This document shows positions 16,893 through 27,060 of a stretch of 28,335 bases of DNA, piece by piece. Location: assembly GCA_032718475.1 (NCBI GenBank), contig JAUCBJ010004922.1:1-28335 (forward strand), read 5' to 3'. The translations under genes were made by a program, and so were the position numbers. The notes under the pieces are model-generated. The model did not search any database, had not been told where the DNA came from, and saw only the letters and a list, made by a program, of their open reading frames with translations. Positions within the stretch are counted from its first letter, which is position 1, and every line of letters begins with the position of its first letter. Origin of the DNA: Nemertoderma westbladi. Lineage: Eukaryota; Xenacoelomorpha; Nemertodermatida; Nemertodermatidae.

Positions 16893-17603
16893 AACTCAAT
16901 CTAACCTATGTTTAATTTCATTGAATTTTATTAATTTATTAGTTAATTATTCTTGTTCCTAAATTATTTTATCTATTTTATATATATATATTTGACTTTT
17001 TTGTCCGCCTTTTTTTACGAATTATGCATAATGACTTTTGTGGGTTTTACTTTTCAACGTATGCCGTACGTATCCACGTATGTGCGTACGTATCCACGTA
17101 TCTATACATTACATTGAGCGAATTCACATACGAGTATGCATACGCGTAGACGAATACTGTTTCCTGATTGGTCCAGATGATTATTGTCAAGTCAACAGTG
17201 TCTCTGTATCTGTAGGACTATTATTACAGAACCGTGGGGTTTTGCATTACAGCATTAGTCTGCCAGGTAGTATAATTGATTTTGTTAGATGTCAGTGTCA
17301 GTGGCGGTGTGTTATTTGTTGCATTTAGATAGTGAATTTTATTTTATTTTATATTTTCTATTATATCTTTTATATTCTCTTTGTATTTTCCTTTTGGAAA
17401 TGGAAATGGAAAGTTTTTATTTACTTCTGTAAGTAAAAACGCACCAACATGCACAACACAATAAAATAAGATCATTTTTTAAACATTCACTGAGTGACTG
17501 ATAGAGGCCGTATCTAAATAATGAAATATTAATATACATATAGTATACTATACAATACACCGATATAAAAACAAATTTATTACTATTGGTATGTTGTGTT
17601 GGT
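16893..17603. other. AT-rich stretch, no gene
   Basis: It holds CTAA-rich sequence following the retrotransposon 3' end, an (AT)n run near 16978-16992, CGTATCCACGTATGTGCGTACG-like short repeats (about 17058-17102) and TTTTAT-rich DNA. Nothing coding recognised. Confidence 0.45.
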
Positions 17604-17925
17604 GTATGCGATATACAATATAAAATAAGTATGTAAGATATTGTTTTTAAAATACATAAAATAAATTAAAATAAGTCTGTAGGATAGTGATCTTAAAATA
17701 GAAACAAACAGCACATTAAAATATTAAAATACTTAAAATTTAATAAAATAAAATGATTTAGATTTAATGATTTTAAGTTAAAGTTAGTAGTTTTATTCTT
17801 AAAATAAGCAGTGTTTAATAAAATAAGGATATTATGTAATGTCGGTTTTATTGAATTAAAATAATGTATTTAAAATAATGGAATAAGTATGTTAGTATTA
17901 TGCGATATACAATATAAAATAAGTA
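17604..17925. repeat. 298-bp AT-rich tandem repeat, copy 1 and start of copy 2
   Basis: GCGATATACAATATAAAATA at 17604 recurs at 17902. Copy 2 runs 24 bp and is then split by the 17926-20610 transposon. The unit includes TCTGTAGGATA, GATCTTAAAATAGAAACAAA and GTAGTTTTATTCTTAAAATA. Confidence 0.82.
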
Positions 17926-18099
17926 TATGTGACACAACACATAAGAAAGGGGTCAATTTCAAATAATCTCATTTTCCAGAAATTTCAAATATATGAAAAA
18001 ATCATAGAAAACAAAAAAAAATTTAAATTTCATTTTTTTATTGATTTAAGATCGAAATTTAACGTAGAATCCAAAAAAATAACTTCTAAGGTTACAGTA

Positions 18100-18790
18100 C
18101 TTACAGAAAATGTCTGTCTGTCTGTTTGTCTGTCTGTTTGTCAGTCAAAAAATAAAGAAAATCATATAACCTCACCAAAATATGGCTATGGAGGTTTTCT
18201 AGGTTGGCGAACTCATTTCCGATATCAGTTTTTACGTTTGAGAGCATCTTAATTGTCTTTTTCTATGTATGTCTGTCTATTTGTCTGTCAGTTTGTATGT
18301 ATGTGAGTGAAAAAATAGAAAAAATAATTTAACTTTACAAAAATATGGCTCTGGGGGGTTTTCCAGGTCGGTGAATCCATTTTCGATGCCAGTTTTTCAT
18401 GTTTACGATATCTTGACTGTCTGTCTCTATGTATGTCTGTATGTCAGTCAGTCTGTATGTATGTCTGTCAAAAAATTAAGAAAATCATTTAACCTTACTA
18501 AAATATGGTTATGGGGGGTTTTCTAGGTCGGCGAACTCATTTCGATATCAGTTTTTACGTTTAACATCATCTTAACTGTATGTTTCTATGTATGTCTGTC
18601 TGTCAGACTATTTATCTGTATGTATGTCCGTCAAAAAATTAAGAATAGTATTTAACCCTAACCAAAATATGGCTATGGGGGTTTTATATGTCGGCGAAGA
18701 CATTTCCGATATCAGTTTTTACATTTAACATGATCTTTACTGTATGTTTATATGTATGTCTGTAAGTCAAACATACATACATACATACAT
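18100..18790. repeat. 162-bp array, about 4 units
   Basis: Each unit has a TGTCTGTCTG/TATGTATG simple-repeat block, an AAAATATGGCTATGG word (TATGG at 18181, 18343, 18504, 18668), GGTTTTCTAGGTCGGCGAA and CGATATCAGTTTTTACGTTT. Spacings of 161-164 bp. Confidence 0.88.
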
Positions 18791-19073
18791 ACAGACAAAC
18801 AGAATGTCATACAAACATACTGACCGTGTAGATTCTGACAAACATTAAAACTGACACCATAAAAAGATTACCGACGAAGTAATCCCCCGCTAGCAAATAT
18901 TTTGACTAGGTATTGCAATATCTTTATTATTTCATAGACAAAATAAGATAAGGGTATGCATACAGACAGACACGAAGTGGGGCCTTCGCGCAGCACGTGA
19001 AATGAGTTAATGCTAAGTATCAACTCGAAAGGATTATAAAAACATAGGAGAAGATTTTCCCGGAAAACGTTAA

Positions 19074-19980
19074 CCCTCTAGCGGGAGACTGGGTAACTGA
19101 AGAAGGAAGGATTAGTTTCCCTACAAAGCCACAGCCTATGGTCTATTACATATCTACCAAGTTTCCGATTGACGGATCATAAATAACGAAATGTTGGAAG
19201 GTTTTCACTTTCATACATTTAGCCCTCTAGCGGCATATTAAAGAACTACGGATCGATCACCTTCCTCACAAAGACGAGGCATGTGGTCTAGTACATACCG
19301 GTACTGTATATTCCAAAATTCAGCTTAAATAGATTAAGATCAAGGAATTCGCGAAGGTTATCACTTTCCTACATTTCGCCCTCTAGCGGCAGACTCGAAA
19401 ACTCCGGACCGATAACTGTCCACACAAAGACTTAGGATGTCTTCTAGTACATATATGACAAGTTTCAGCGTAATCAGATCATAAACAACTAAATGGAAGA
19501 ATAATTTCACATTCGGGACATTTCGCCCTCTAGCGGCAGACTGGAGAACTGCAGACAGATTAGCCTCCTTTGAAATTTACAGCTAATGGTCTAGTACATA
19601 CTTCCCAAGTTTCAGCTTAAACGGATTAAAAGCAAAGAAATGGGTGGCCATTTAATGTTTAGACATGTGGCCCTCTAGCGGGAGACTGGAAAACTTCGGA
19701 CCGATTACAATCCACACAAAGACTCAGGATGTTATCTAGTACATATATGACAAGTTTCAGCGTAATCAGATCATAAACAACTAAATGGAAGAATAATTTC
19801 ACATTCGGGACATTTCGCCCTCTAGCGGCAGACTGGAGAACTGCAGATAGATTAGCCTCCTTTGAAATTTACAGCTAATGGTCTAGTACATACTTCCCAA
19901 GTTTCAGCTTAAACGGATTAAAAGCAAAGAAATGGGTGGCCATTTAATGTTTAGACATGTGGCCCTCTAGCGGGAGACCA
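19074..19980. repeat. About 147-bp array with CCCTCTAGCGG in every unit
   Basis: CCCTCTAGCGG starts at 19074, 19223, 19379, 19526, 19671, 19818 and 19963 (spacings 149, 156, 147, 145, 147, 145). Units also share GTCTAGTACATA and AAGTTTCAGC. The segments 19530-19686 and 19822-19978 are almost identical, so a 292-bp dimer was duplicated recently. The reverse complement CCGCTAGAGGGC matches the published CTCF core pattern. Confidence 0.9.
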
Positions 19981-20096
19981 TTGCACTGATGGTGTCTGAA
20001 AGTCTCTCAAAAATCTCAACTTTTGCTCATATTGATACCTACAAATTTTCAACTTGGCAGCTTTAAATCCGACAAAGTTATTAGCATGTCAAAATC

Positions 20097-20164
20097 GTAA
20101 CGACGACGACAACGACGACGACGACAACGACGACGACGACAACGACGACGACGACGACGACGAC
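20097..20164. repeat. (ACG)n microsatellite
   Basis: ACGACGACG runs with occasional ACA triplets. It would read as poly-Asp on one strand and poly-Arg on the other, neither credible as a gene. Confidence 0.95.
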
Positions 20165-20610
20165 AACTATTTGCATAAATTGACCCACCCCCTAACAGTG
20201 CCAACTTCGTGGCTCGCCCCACAAACATACATGTAAAGAATCTGTCAAACCTTAAAACTGACAAATTATATTAAATAACTGTCCATGGAAACTTCCAATG
20301 CTATAATTATGTTGATGTTATTGAATATTCATTCCATTCAGAATTGTTCAAATCATGTTTGAAAAATCACAGCGGTTTCTGAAAATGGCGGGAAGGTTTG
20401 AAAATTTTAAATCGAATTTTCTCAGAATGTTGCTATGAAATTATCTCAGAACCTTGTCTTACTAAATCTACAATAACTCAAAAACGAAAAGAGCAATTAA
20501 CAAATGGTTTTCAATGGGAAATTCTCCGTTAAATTATCTATATAAAACCAACAAAAAGTTAAAAACCATTTTTTTGTCAATTGACCCCTTTCTATGTGTT
20601 GGGTCACATA

Positions 20611-20890
20611 TAGTGAATTATTTTGAAAATACATAAAATAAATTAAAATACTAAATCTGTAGGATACTGTAGTGATCTTAAAATAGAAACAAACAACACA
20701 TTAAAATATTAAAATACTTAAAAATTAATAAAATGAATGTTTTAAGTTAGTAGTTTTATTCTTAAAATAAGCAATGTTTAATAAAATAAGTATTATTATG
20801 TAATTTAGGTTTATTGAATTAAAATAATGTAGAAATAATGTAACCGGTATTTAAAATAATGAAATATTGAAATAAAAATATAAAAGTTTA
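20611..20890. repeat. 298-bp tandem repeat, remainder of copy 2
   Basis: Continues the unit interrupted at 17925: AATACATAAAATAAATTAAA, TCTGTAGGATA, GATCTTAAAATAGAAACAAA and GTAGTTTTATTCTTAAAATA appear in the same order as in 17660-17860, with small indels. Confidence 0.8.
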
Positions 20891-20918
20891 TGTTCTTTTG
20901 CACTATTATTATGGTAGA

Positions 20919-21200
20919 TTACGGAATGCTTTTAAGTATGAGCTTCAAATCAACATCACGTAATAGAGTTTTAAAGGAACCTAATGATGTAGCCTCAACT
21001 ACATTGGCCGGTAATCTGATTACTCTAAAGAAAAATATATTTTGTATTAAGCATGATGCCACATTTGGTTTAAATAACTTATACTTATGTCCACGTGTTC
21101 TACAATTGTTACTAATGTTAATTAAAGCGGTTGATCAAGTTAGGGACATCCACCAGATCAATATCTTCGCGAATTATTTTGAAGGCCATAGTTAGATCAA
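20919..21200 (-). pseudogene. Reverse transcriptase C-terminus (Jockey/CR1-like), 3' part
   Basis: Read on the minus strand, this gives MAFKIIREDIDLVDVPNL, then after a frame change TRGHKYKLFKP (about 21093-21061), FFFRVIRLPANVVEA, and a SLGSFKTLLRDVDLK block ending in TAA at 20921-20919. This is the typical C-terminal region after the thumb of Jockey/CR1-type reverse transcriptases. It joins to 21630-22074 when the 21201-21617 insertion and one copy of the 12-bp repeat are removed. It has at least one frameshift, so it is dead. Confidence 0.78.
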
Positions 21201-21617
21201 CTTTCATAAGATGATAATTGATGTTAACGACATACTGACTAACAGCGGGGTTGGTATGTATATATTAAATTAAATGAAAGGAAGAATAGGAGTCTTACAC
21301 CCCCAATAAAAAATATAGAATCAGGACATTTAGCCCAAAATATACTTCTCGACCCCTAGGGTCATCGAAGAACAACAAACACACAAACACAAACAAATAT
21401 AAATACATGCTAAACATACAGGTATGTGTCGCAACCCTAACCCTAAGCCTACCCGCCATACACTAAATGATACCGTTAATAAACTGCACAATAGCTAAGC
21501 CTATATTCTATAAGAAAATATATGACAATTTTGTCGCCGTGAAAGGGGTATGACTGAGGCAAAAATAATTAATTTGTGAATTTGACTCCTATTCTTCCTT
21601 TCATTTAATTTAATATA
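21201..21617. mobile_element. Insertion containing a 357-bp MITE, flanked by 12-bp direct repeat
   Basis: TAGTTAGATCAA occurs at 21189-21200 and 21618-21629 around the inserted 417 bp. Within it, 21261-21617 is bounded by 34-bp perfect inverted repeats starting TATATTAAATTAAATGAAAG, and TA is present on both sides. So either the MITE used a TA target inside a slightly larger event, or the 60 bp at 21201-21260 are part of the same mobile unit. No coding capacity. It contains AACCCTAACCCTAAG (about 21435). Confidence 0.7.
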
Positions 21618-21629
21618 TAGTTAGATCAA

Positions 21630-22074
21630 GTCGGAGACGGCGCAGTTCGAGTGATTCGAGACATAGAATACGAAGTCGTTCAAAGTGTGAAGTCTTTGGA
21701 TAAAGCGAACATCGATAAAACAACCTTCGTGTAAACAATCTTTGAACTTTTTCGAGTTTATCGATGGAACCTAGATAACCCTCTTTACAAGTAGTTGATA
21801 GGAACGGATTCCAAACAGTAGTAGCATATTCCACAAGAGGTCTCGCAAAGGTCGTATAGGCTCTCAATAGTGCTTGGCGGTTATTGGTACAGAACATTTT
21901 AAGAATCATGCTAATAACATAGTATGCCTTTTTAGAAATAGCATTAATGTGGTTTTGAAATGATAATGATGAGTCAATAATTACATCCAGGTCGCGGCAA
22001 TGATCAACTCGTGTCAATATGGTGGAATCAATATTGTAGTCAACGCGTTCAAAATTCTTAGTTCCAATATTTAA
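21630..22074 (-). pseudogene. Reverse transcriptase thumb/connection segment
   Basis: The minus-strand frame gives VDYNIDSTILTRVDHCRDLDV, then FQNHINAISKKAYYVISMI, LLRAYTTFARPLVEYATTVW and RLFTRRLFYRC, ending near LELRRLRLDLT. This is the standard block after the catalytic core of Jockey/CR1 enzymes (the ...YCRDLGV..D..L.F..H..... and P.LEYAS..W equivalents). The LEYA-type block is intact. Inserted elements lie on both sides. Confidence 0.85.
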
Positions 22075-22632
22075 GGCCCCCCTCACACGGAGCAACTTGT
22101 TTCTGAAACTTGTTGCTGGACCCCCTCACACACAGAAACAAGTTGCTGCAACTTGTTTCTGCAACTTGTTTCCGAAACTTGTTTCAGCAACTTGTTGCTG
22201 GACCCCCTCACACACAGAAACTTGTTGCTCAAGAAAATAACAATTATTTCAAAACAAATAGCTAACATGTCCAGTCATTTATATATAATATAAAATCTCT
22301 CAATTTATCGAATATTAGCTCTAATATAAAAATTGGATGTGAAAAAGGTTTTTAAAAAAGTAGCTGGGAATATAACTTCCAGCAACTTGTTGCTGGACCC
22401 CCTCACACACAGAAATAAGTTTCTGAAACAAGTTGCAGCAACTTGTTGCTGGACTCCTCACACACAGAAATAAGTTTCTGAAACAAGTTGCAGCAACTTG
22501 TTGCTGGACTCCTCACACACAGAAACAAGTTTCGGAAACAAGTTGCAGCAACAAGTTTCTGTGTGTGAGGGTGTCCAGCAACAAGTTTCAGAAACAAGTT
22601 GCAGAAACAAGTTGCTCCGTGTGAAGGGGGCC
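22075..22632. mobile_element. Harbinger-like MITE, TAA target duplication
   Basis: Ends GGCCCCCCTCACACGGAGCA (22075) and the reverse complement of the right end (GGCCCCCTTCACACGGAGCA) match for about 30 bp. TAA flanks both sides (22072-22074, 22633-22635), as for PIF/Harbinger elements, whose 3-bp TSDs are TWA. The arms are built of repeated AGCAACTTGTTGCT and CCCCCTCACACACAGAAA blocks in both orientations. A unique AT-rich centre lies at 22240-22380. No transposase. It splits the minus-strand reverse transcriptase. Confidence 0.85.
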
Positions 22633-22635
22633 TAA

Positions 22636-23158
22636 TACTGTACATTTTTCGATAGCGATTGTCATTTGCCATGTATAACTCCATTTTACAAAGTTTGTAA
22701 GAGATTTTGATAGAACAATATGATTGTTATTGGGGCCGTATAATTTATTATCATCCGCAAAATAGTTTCATCTCAACCGGTAGAACACAATTATCAGGGC
22801 AATCGACTATAAAGCATATGAACTTTATTGGTCCTCCAACTGTTCCTTGTGGGATACTGCTGCCAGTGACGTCTTTATAGCTCGAATATATCCCAGATAC
22901 CTTAACACGTTGGGTACGGCCAGTAAGGAATGATTGAATCCAGGTTAATACTTTTCCTTTTATATTATTATAGCTATGTTCCAACTTATATAATAGTTTA
23001 GAATGCGATACTCTGTCAAAAGCTTTTGATAGATCTGTGCTAATGACGTCACTACCTGACCCAATTGACAAAATATCAGTCCAATCGCCCATGCACTCCA
23101 ATAACTGTAGTTCAGTAGAACTTCCTCGGAGGAAACCAAATTGTTTACCATAATTCAA
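22636..23158 (-). pseudogene. Reverse transcriptase catalytic domain (Jockey/CR1-like)
   Basis: The minus-strand frame begins at 23158 with QFGFLRGSSTELQL, then the catalytic block TDLSKAFDRVSHSKLLYKL (about 23035-22980), ...FLTGRTQRVKV, and SSIPQGTVGGP. The FADD box is disrupted: after KLF at about 22765 one extra T shifts the frame, and ADDNKLY continues in the next frame (22759-22738). WQMTIAIEKC then precedes the MITE insertion. The copy is 5'-truncated (no endonuclease, no RT blocks 0-1) and dead. Confidence 0.85.
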
Positions 23159-23160
23159 AT

Positions 23161-23399
23161 TATTGATACTGTACGACTACAATTGCTGAAAAAGAGTTCT
23201 TTATGAGATTAAATTAATGGATGGAGTCTTCAAGAGTGCTTTTATTGGTTTGGATGTGTCTGAAATTAAGTTCCAAATGATTTACGTACTGAATGCCACA
23301 TGGAATATTGATTATTGATATAGCTTAATGCTCACTGAGCACTTTCGTGCCCAGTTAAGGAAATTGCACACCCACATCTAAAAGGTAATACTGTGTTTT
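23161..23399. other. Unassigned spacer
   Basis: Unique sequence between the truncated 5' end of the reverse transcriptase and the next element. No ORF or repeat recognised. Confidence 0.4.
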
Positions 23400-25296
23400 G
23401 GGCACAACCCCCCCCCCCCTAAATTTTTAAAAAAATGTTATTTTTTGTTACTTTTTTTTTAAAAATGTTCCAGAACATATTGTCAATTAATTTTTTTTAT
23501 TCATTTTGTTTTATAACTAATAATTTTTGTTTTAGAACAAAATTAATTAATTAGATTATTGTTGTTATCAAAGCTAGTTTTTCATACTTTTTAAAAATGT
23601 TCTAGAACAATATCGTCTATTCATTTTTGTAAAAAGTAATGTTCTAGAACAAATATTTTTTGTTCTAGAACATTAAAAAAAAATTTTGTGTTTTTGATTA
23701 GTGTTAAAAACAATATTACTAACAACTACAAATTTTCATTGTAGCTAGTGATTTTTATTAAGTACCGTATGTGATACTGTACAAAGATAACATACAAAAA
23801 AAATTCACAAATTAGCTAGTTTTTTTTGTTCTAGAACAAAATTTTTATATTAAATGAATAGATAATATGTTCTAGAACTTGTTTTATAATAAAAAAAAGG
23901 CAACAAAAACTAGCTAGTATAAAAATTTTAGCATTAGTGTGGCCATTGTCAAATTTTTTGACAAATTTGAAAATGACTATTATCATGAGGTTATTTGGGG
24001 AACAGTTCCGTATATGCCAACATTTTCGTTGTTCTTTTTCTACAAATTTTCATGCTTATTCTGTCGGGTTTTTCTTTTGATAAATGTTCTAGAACGTATA
24101 TTGAGTGTTCTAGAACTCTAAAAATATGTTCTAGAACATTTTAATTATGAATTTTCGAGACTCTTAAAAAGAAAATTATTAAAAAAAGAATTTCAATTTT
24201 AAAATTGTTTATGCTATTTTGCCTGCTTTTTTCTATTGACACGAGATCTAGAGCATTTATTAAATGTTCTAGAACATGTACCAAATGTTCTACATCATTT
24301 TTATTATCAATTTTGGAGAAATAAAATAGTCTAGAATATTTGTTCTTTTAAGAAGAATTATTAAAATGATTGTTTAATTAAAAAAAAATTGGAATACAGA
24401 ACAACTAACCATGACGATAGCATTCCAGAACATTTTTTAAAATGTTAGCTAGGGCTAGCTATAGATATAACTATAGGCTTTAGACTATAGGCTATAGCTA
24501 TACGCCTAGATATAAATTACTAGCTATAATTGTAAATTACAGTATTACTTGAGTATGTAATATGTTAATTATACAAAAAAAATTAAAAAAAAAACAAAAA
24601 AAAATATAATTTATTAAAAATGTTCTAGAACAAAAAATTATATGTTCTAAAACATTATTTAATAAAAAAATAATTCGAAATATCCTAATGTAGAATACTT
24701 CACACTAACATTAAAAAGTAGTAGCTAGTAAACTAAACACATTTTAGAGCAAACTGAAAATGTTGGCACGTACGGAACTCTAGTCGTTATTTGTTTTAGA
24801 ACAAAAATGTGAACTTCTGACAGTAAGATGCTAGCTATTTATAGATATAAAAAAAAATTTGGAAAATATTTTTTTAAACATATTTAAACTTATAGTAATA
24901 TCCCTAGAATATTTACTGAGTCATGTGGTACCGCTACCTAGCTACATACAGTAGTAATTTTTACTAGCATAACTGATGAATGAATACTCACATTTTATTG
25001 TCAGAAGGTCAAATTTCACGCGAATAGTCATTTTCACATGAAAAAAATTGGTCAAGAAGTCGGCACCCAGGCCACATTAATACCAAAGATTTTATACAAA
25101 GATTACATAAAATAAAAAATTAAAACAATTAAAAAATTAGCTCGTTTTTTTTATTTTTGTTCTAAAACAAAAAATGTTTGTCCTAGAATAAAATTTTTAT
25201 ATTTAATGAATTGATAATATGTTCTAGAATATTAAAAAATAAAAAAGTATCAGCAACTAGCTAGTATTAAAAATTTGGGGGGAAGGGGTGTGTCCC
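23400..25296. mobile_element. Long-inverted-arm element rich in TGTTCTAGAACA palindromes
   Basis: The left end GGGCACAACCCCC...AAATTTTTAA and the reverse complement of the right end (GGGACACACCCCTTCCCCCC then AAATTTTTAA) are alike. The similarity continues inward, for example TCCAGAACATATTGTCAATT (23469-23488) against the complement of 25209-25228. Further inverted matches link 23937-24030 with 24740-25080. No target duplication was found. The whole 1.9 kb is AT-rich and has no transposase. About ten exact or one-off TGTTCTAGAACA palindromes plus weaker variants are scattered through it. Probably a decayed non-autonomous DNA transposon. Confidence 0.62.
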
Positions 25297-25628
25297 ATCT
25301 ACAATACCATCAGCAATAATTTATAATTCATGAATATACAGTACTACAGTAGTAGCTTTACTATCAAGGAGTTCAAGAACATTCACTTTATCACTTTAGT
25401 TCAGCCCCTTTCCCTGAGTGACAATCTCAGTATATTACCACCTGCCACACAAGGATTATACTGGACACTCGTTGCGATGTATTTGATGACGAGTGACATC
25501 AGACGTCCCTTGAAATTATTGCGTTTCCATCAATCCTTGAGACCGTCAATACTTGCCGTTAATCTCAATATTGGCGCTCAAAACAGAATTTCATATATCC
25601 AACGACTTGACGGACGACTTTAGCAATC
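25297..25628. other. Unassigned stretch with a 97-codon open frame
   Basis: A plus-strand frame at 25330-25623 starts with ATG and ends with TAG, but its product has no motif I recognise and no support from neighbours. The sequence continues past the MITE at 26201 as apparent unique DNA. A decayed gene fragment or chance frame is possible. Confidence 0.3.
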
Positions 25629-25632
25629 TTAA

Positions 25633-26196
25633 GGGGGGTATCACCCCAAGTCTATTTTTTTTTATTTTTATAGCTAGGCCTACTGTTCTGAAACTTTAAC
25701 ACAATTATCTGTATATAAAATTATTGTTTTGAAAAATTTATGGGGTTTTAGTATGTTCGGGCTATATTTCGGGCATCATATATTTTGAGATAGACAAAGA
25801 GAAGCAGTTACATAATGGATCATAGAACATCCAAATGGACATATGTATGTTACAAAACCAATAGTAAGGATTGTAGCGCTATAGCTGCTGAACATTTTGG
25901 TATATGTTTGATAAAAAATTGAGTGAAAAATAAAAAAGTAGATGGGAATTTAGTGATGATAATTGTCAAAATCGGCAAACTGAGAAAAAGGTTGTATTAT
26001 ACGGAGAGTCATGAATATTAGCAATAAATTATGTTGTTGAAAAGTTCTGTTTTGTGGTGGAAAATTATTTAATGGTGAAAACCGATGTCACCACGTGAAA
26101 GCCCTTCTATCAAACCACAAAAGTAGAAGAAAAAAACATTACCAAAAATTGTCAGGAAATTTTAAAATTTTGCAGTCGCAGGGGGTGATACCCCCC
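25633..26196. mobile_element. 564-bp MITE with TTAA target duplication (piggyBac-like)
   Basis: GGGGGGTATCACCCC at 25633-25647 and its complement ending at 26196 form perfect 15-bp inverted ends. TTAA is present at 25629-25632 and 26197-26200. TTAA duplication is the hallmark of the piggyBac superfamily. The interior is AT-rich with no transposase. Confidence 0.82.
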
Positions 26197-26200
26197 TTAA

Positions 26201-26700
26201 ACGCGGTTAAAACATGGCGCCTTGTGGTTGCAGACAAAGTTATAGACCATTGTAAAGTAGTCGGTAGTAGATTTGTAGTGAATATTTAATCATTTATACA
26301 GTTGTCAAAATTTTAATTATTTATGTTTAATTTAATTTAATTATTGAACGGCAAAAAGTAACGTTTTTTTACGATAGTCGATATACTTTATTTACCGAGC
26401 TAAGTAAAAAGGTTATTAAACCTCAGTGTGAAAAGACAGAAAAGACTTACGTTATTTTTCGTGCAACAATACAGAACTTTTCCCATATTATTATAATTTC
26501 TAAATCGTACTTTTATCAATTCTTCCCAGTCCCACACGACTGCATGGCTTTTATGTAAGGGGGGGGGGGGGGGGGGGGGGTATTTAAGAATAAGGTTAAC
26601 CATTAACCATTAACCAAGTAGCCATGATAACTGTGGATGAATAAATGCAATAATGTAAATGAATGTTTAACATGAACCAACGCAGACCAAGAGCACCCAA
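26201..26700. other. AT-rich stretch with G22 run
   Basis: No gene seen. It contains a 22-base G homopolymer at 26559-26580 followed by AACCATTAACCATTAACCA short repeats. Confidence 0.5.
26559..26580. repeat. G22 homopolymer
   Basis: Twenty-two consecutive G residues. Length may be unreliable in the assembly. Confidence 0.9.
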
Positions 26701-26701
26701 C

Positions 26702-26776
26702 CTAATAATATAATATATATATATATATAATATATATATAATAATATATATATATAATATATATATAATAATATTG
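26702..26776. repeat. (AT)n / ATAATAT palindromic repeat
   Basis: Alternating AT runs punctuated by ATAATA, self-complementary throughout, with a repeat of about 28-30 bp. It could form a cruciform and is a plausible fragile or slippage-prone site. Confidence 0.9.
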
Positions 26777-26789
26777 ATATAAATGTTGC

Positions 26790-27060
26790 CACTGTGCCAC
26801 CCCTCCAGAATTGGCAGTGGCCCTTTGGCAACCTCTCAGCATATAAATGTGGCCCTATGGCAACATTAGTGGCATCTTGGCAACATGTTGCCTCTAGGCC
26901 CTGTGGCCCATTGACTGCTTTCGTATCTGACTGGCCCTAAGGTTGCTTTTTACAGTTACAACATATATCTGCGCTAACTGTGTGGCCTTGTGGCCCATTG
27001 GCCTCTTTGTATCAGAGTGGTCCTTAGGTTGTTTTTTACATTTATAATGTACACCTTCTA
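26790..27060. repeat. Degenerate TGGCCCT/GGCAAC repeats with 88-bp duplication
   Basis: GTGGCCCATTG occurs at 26903 and 26991 (88 bp apart), followed in both by TTTGTATC-like and AAGGTTG(C/T)TTTTTACA words. The first half has several TGGCAAC and TGGCCCTNTGGCAAC variants. Confidence 0.7.

Larger units (their letters stand above)
17926..20610. mobile_element. 2.7-kb non-autonomous TIR transposon, TA target site
   Basis: TATGTGACACAACACATAAG at the left end and the reverse complement of the right end (TATGTGACCCAACACATAGA) align over about 30 bp, both leading into GAAAGGGGTCAATT. Flanking TA dinucleotides (part of TATA on both sides) fit TA-type target duplication, as in Tc1/mariner relatives. 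No transposase is present. The interior is two tandem arrays (about 162 bp and about 147 bp periods), an (ACG)n microsatellite and AT-rich ends. The two halves of the interrupted 298-bp repeat on either side confirm the boundaries. Confidence 0.82.

Noticed and set aside
20049-20264. Poly-Asp / poly-Arg open frames
   Set aside because: Translation of an ACG microsatellite.
20890-21195. 101-codon plus-strand frame
   Set aside because: The minus strand of the same bases encodes recognisable reverse-transcriptase C-terminus, so the plus frame is a shadow.
21432-21449. Telomere-like CCCTAA repeats
   Set aside because: Only two tandem units inside a MITE; not a telomere or convincing interstitial array.
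23374-25303. CATCTA near both ends of the 23400-25296 element as a target duplication
   Set aside because: The left copy lies about 20 bp outside the inferred TIR while the right one abuts it, so it does not behave as a TSD.
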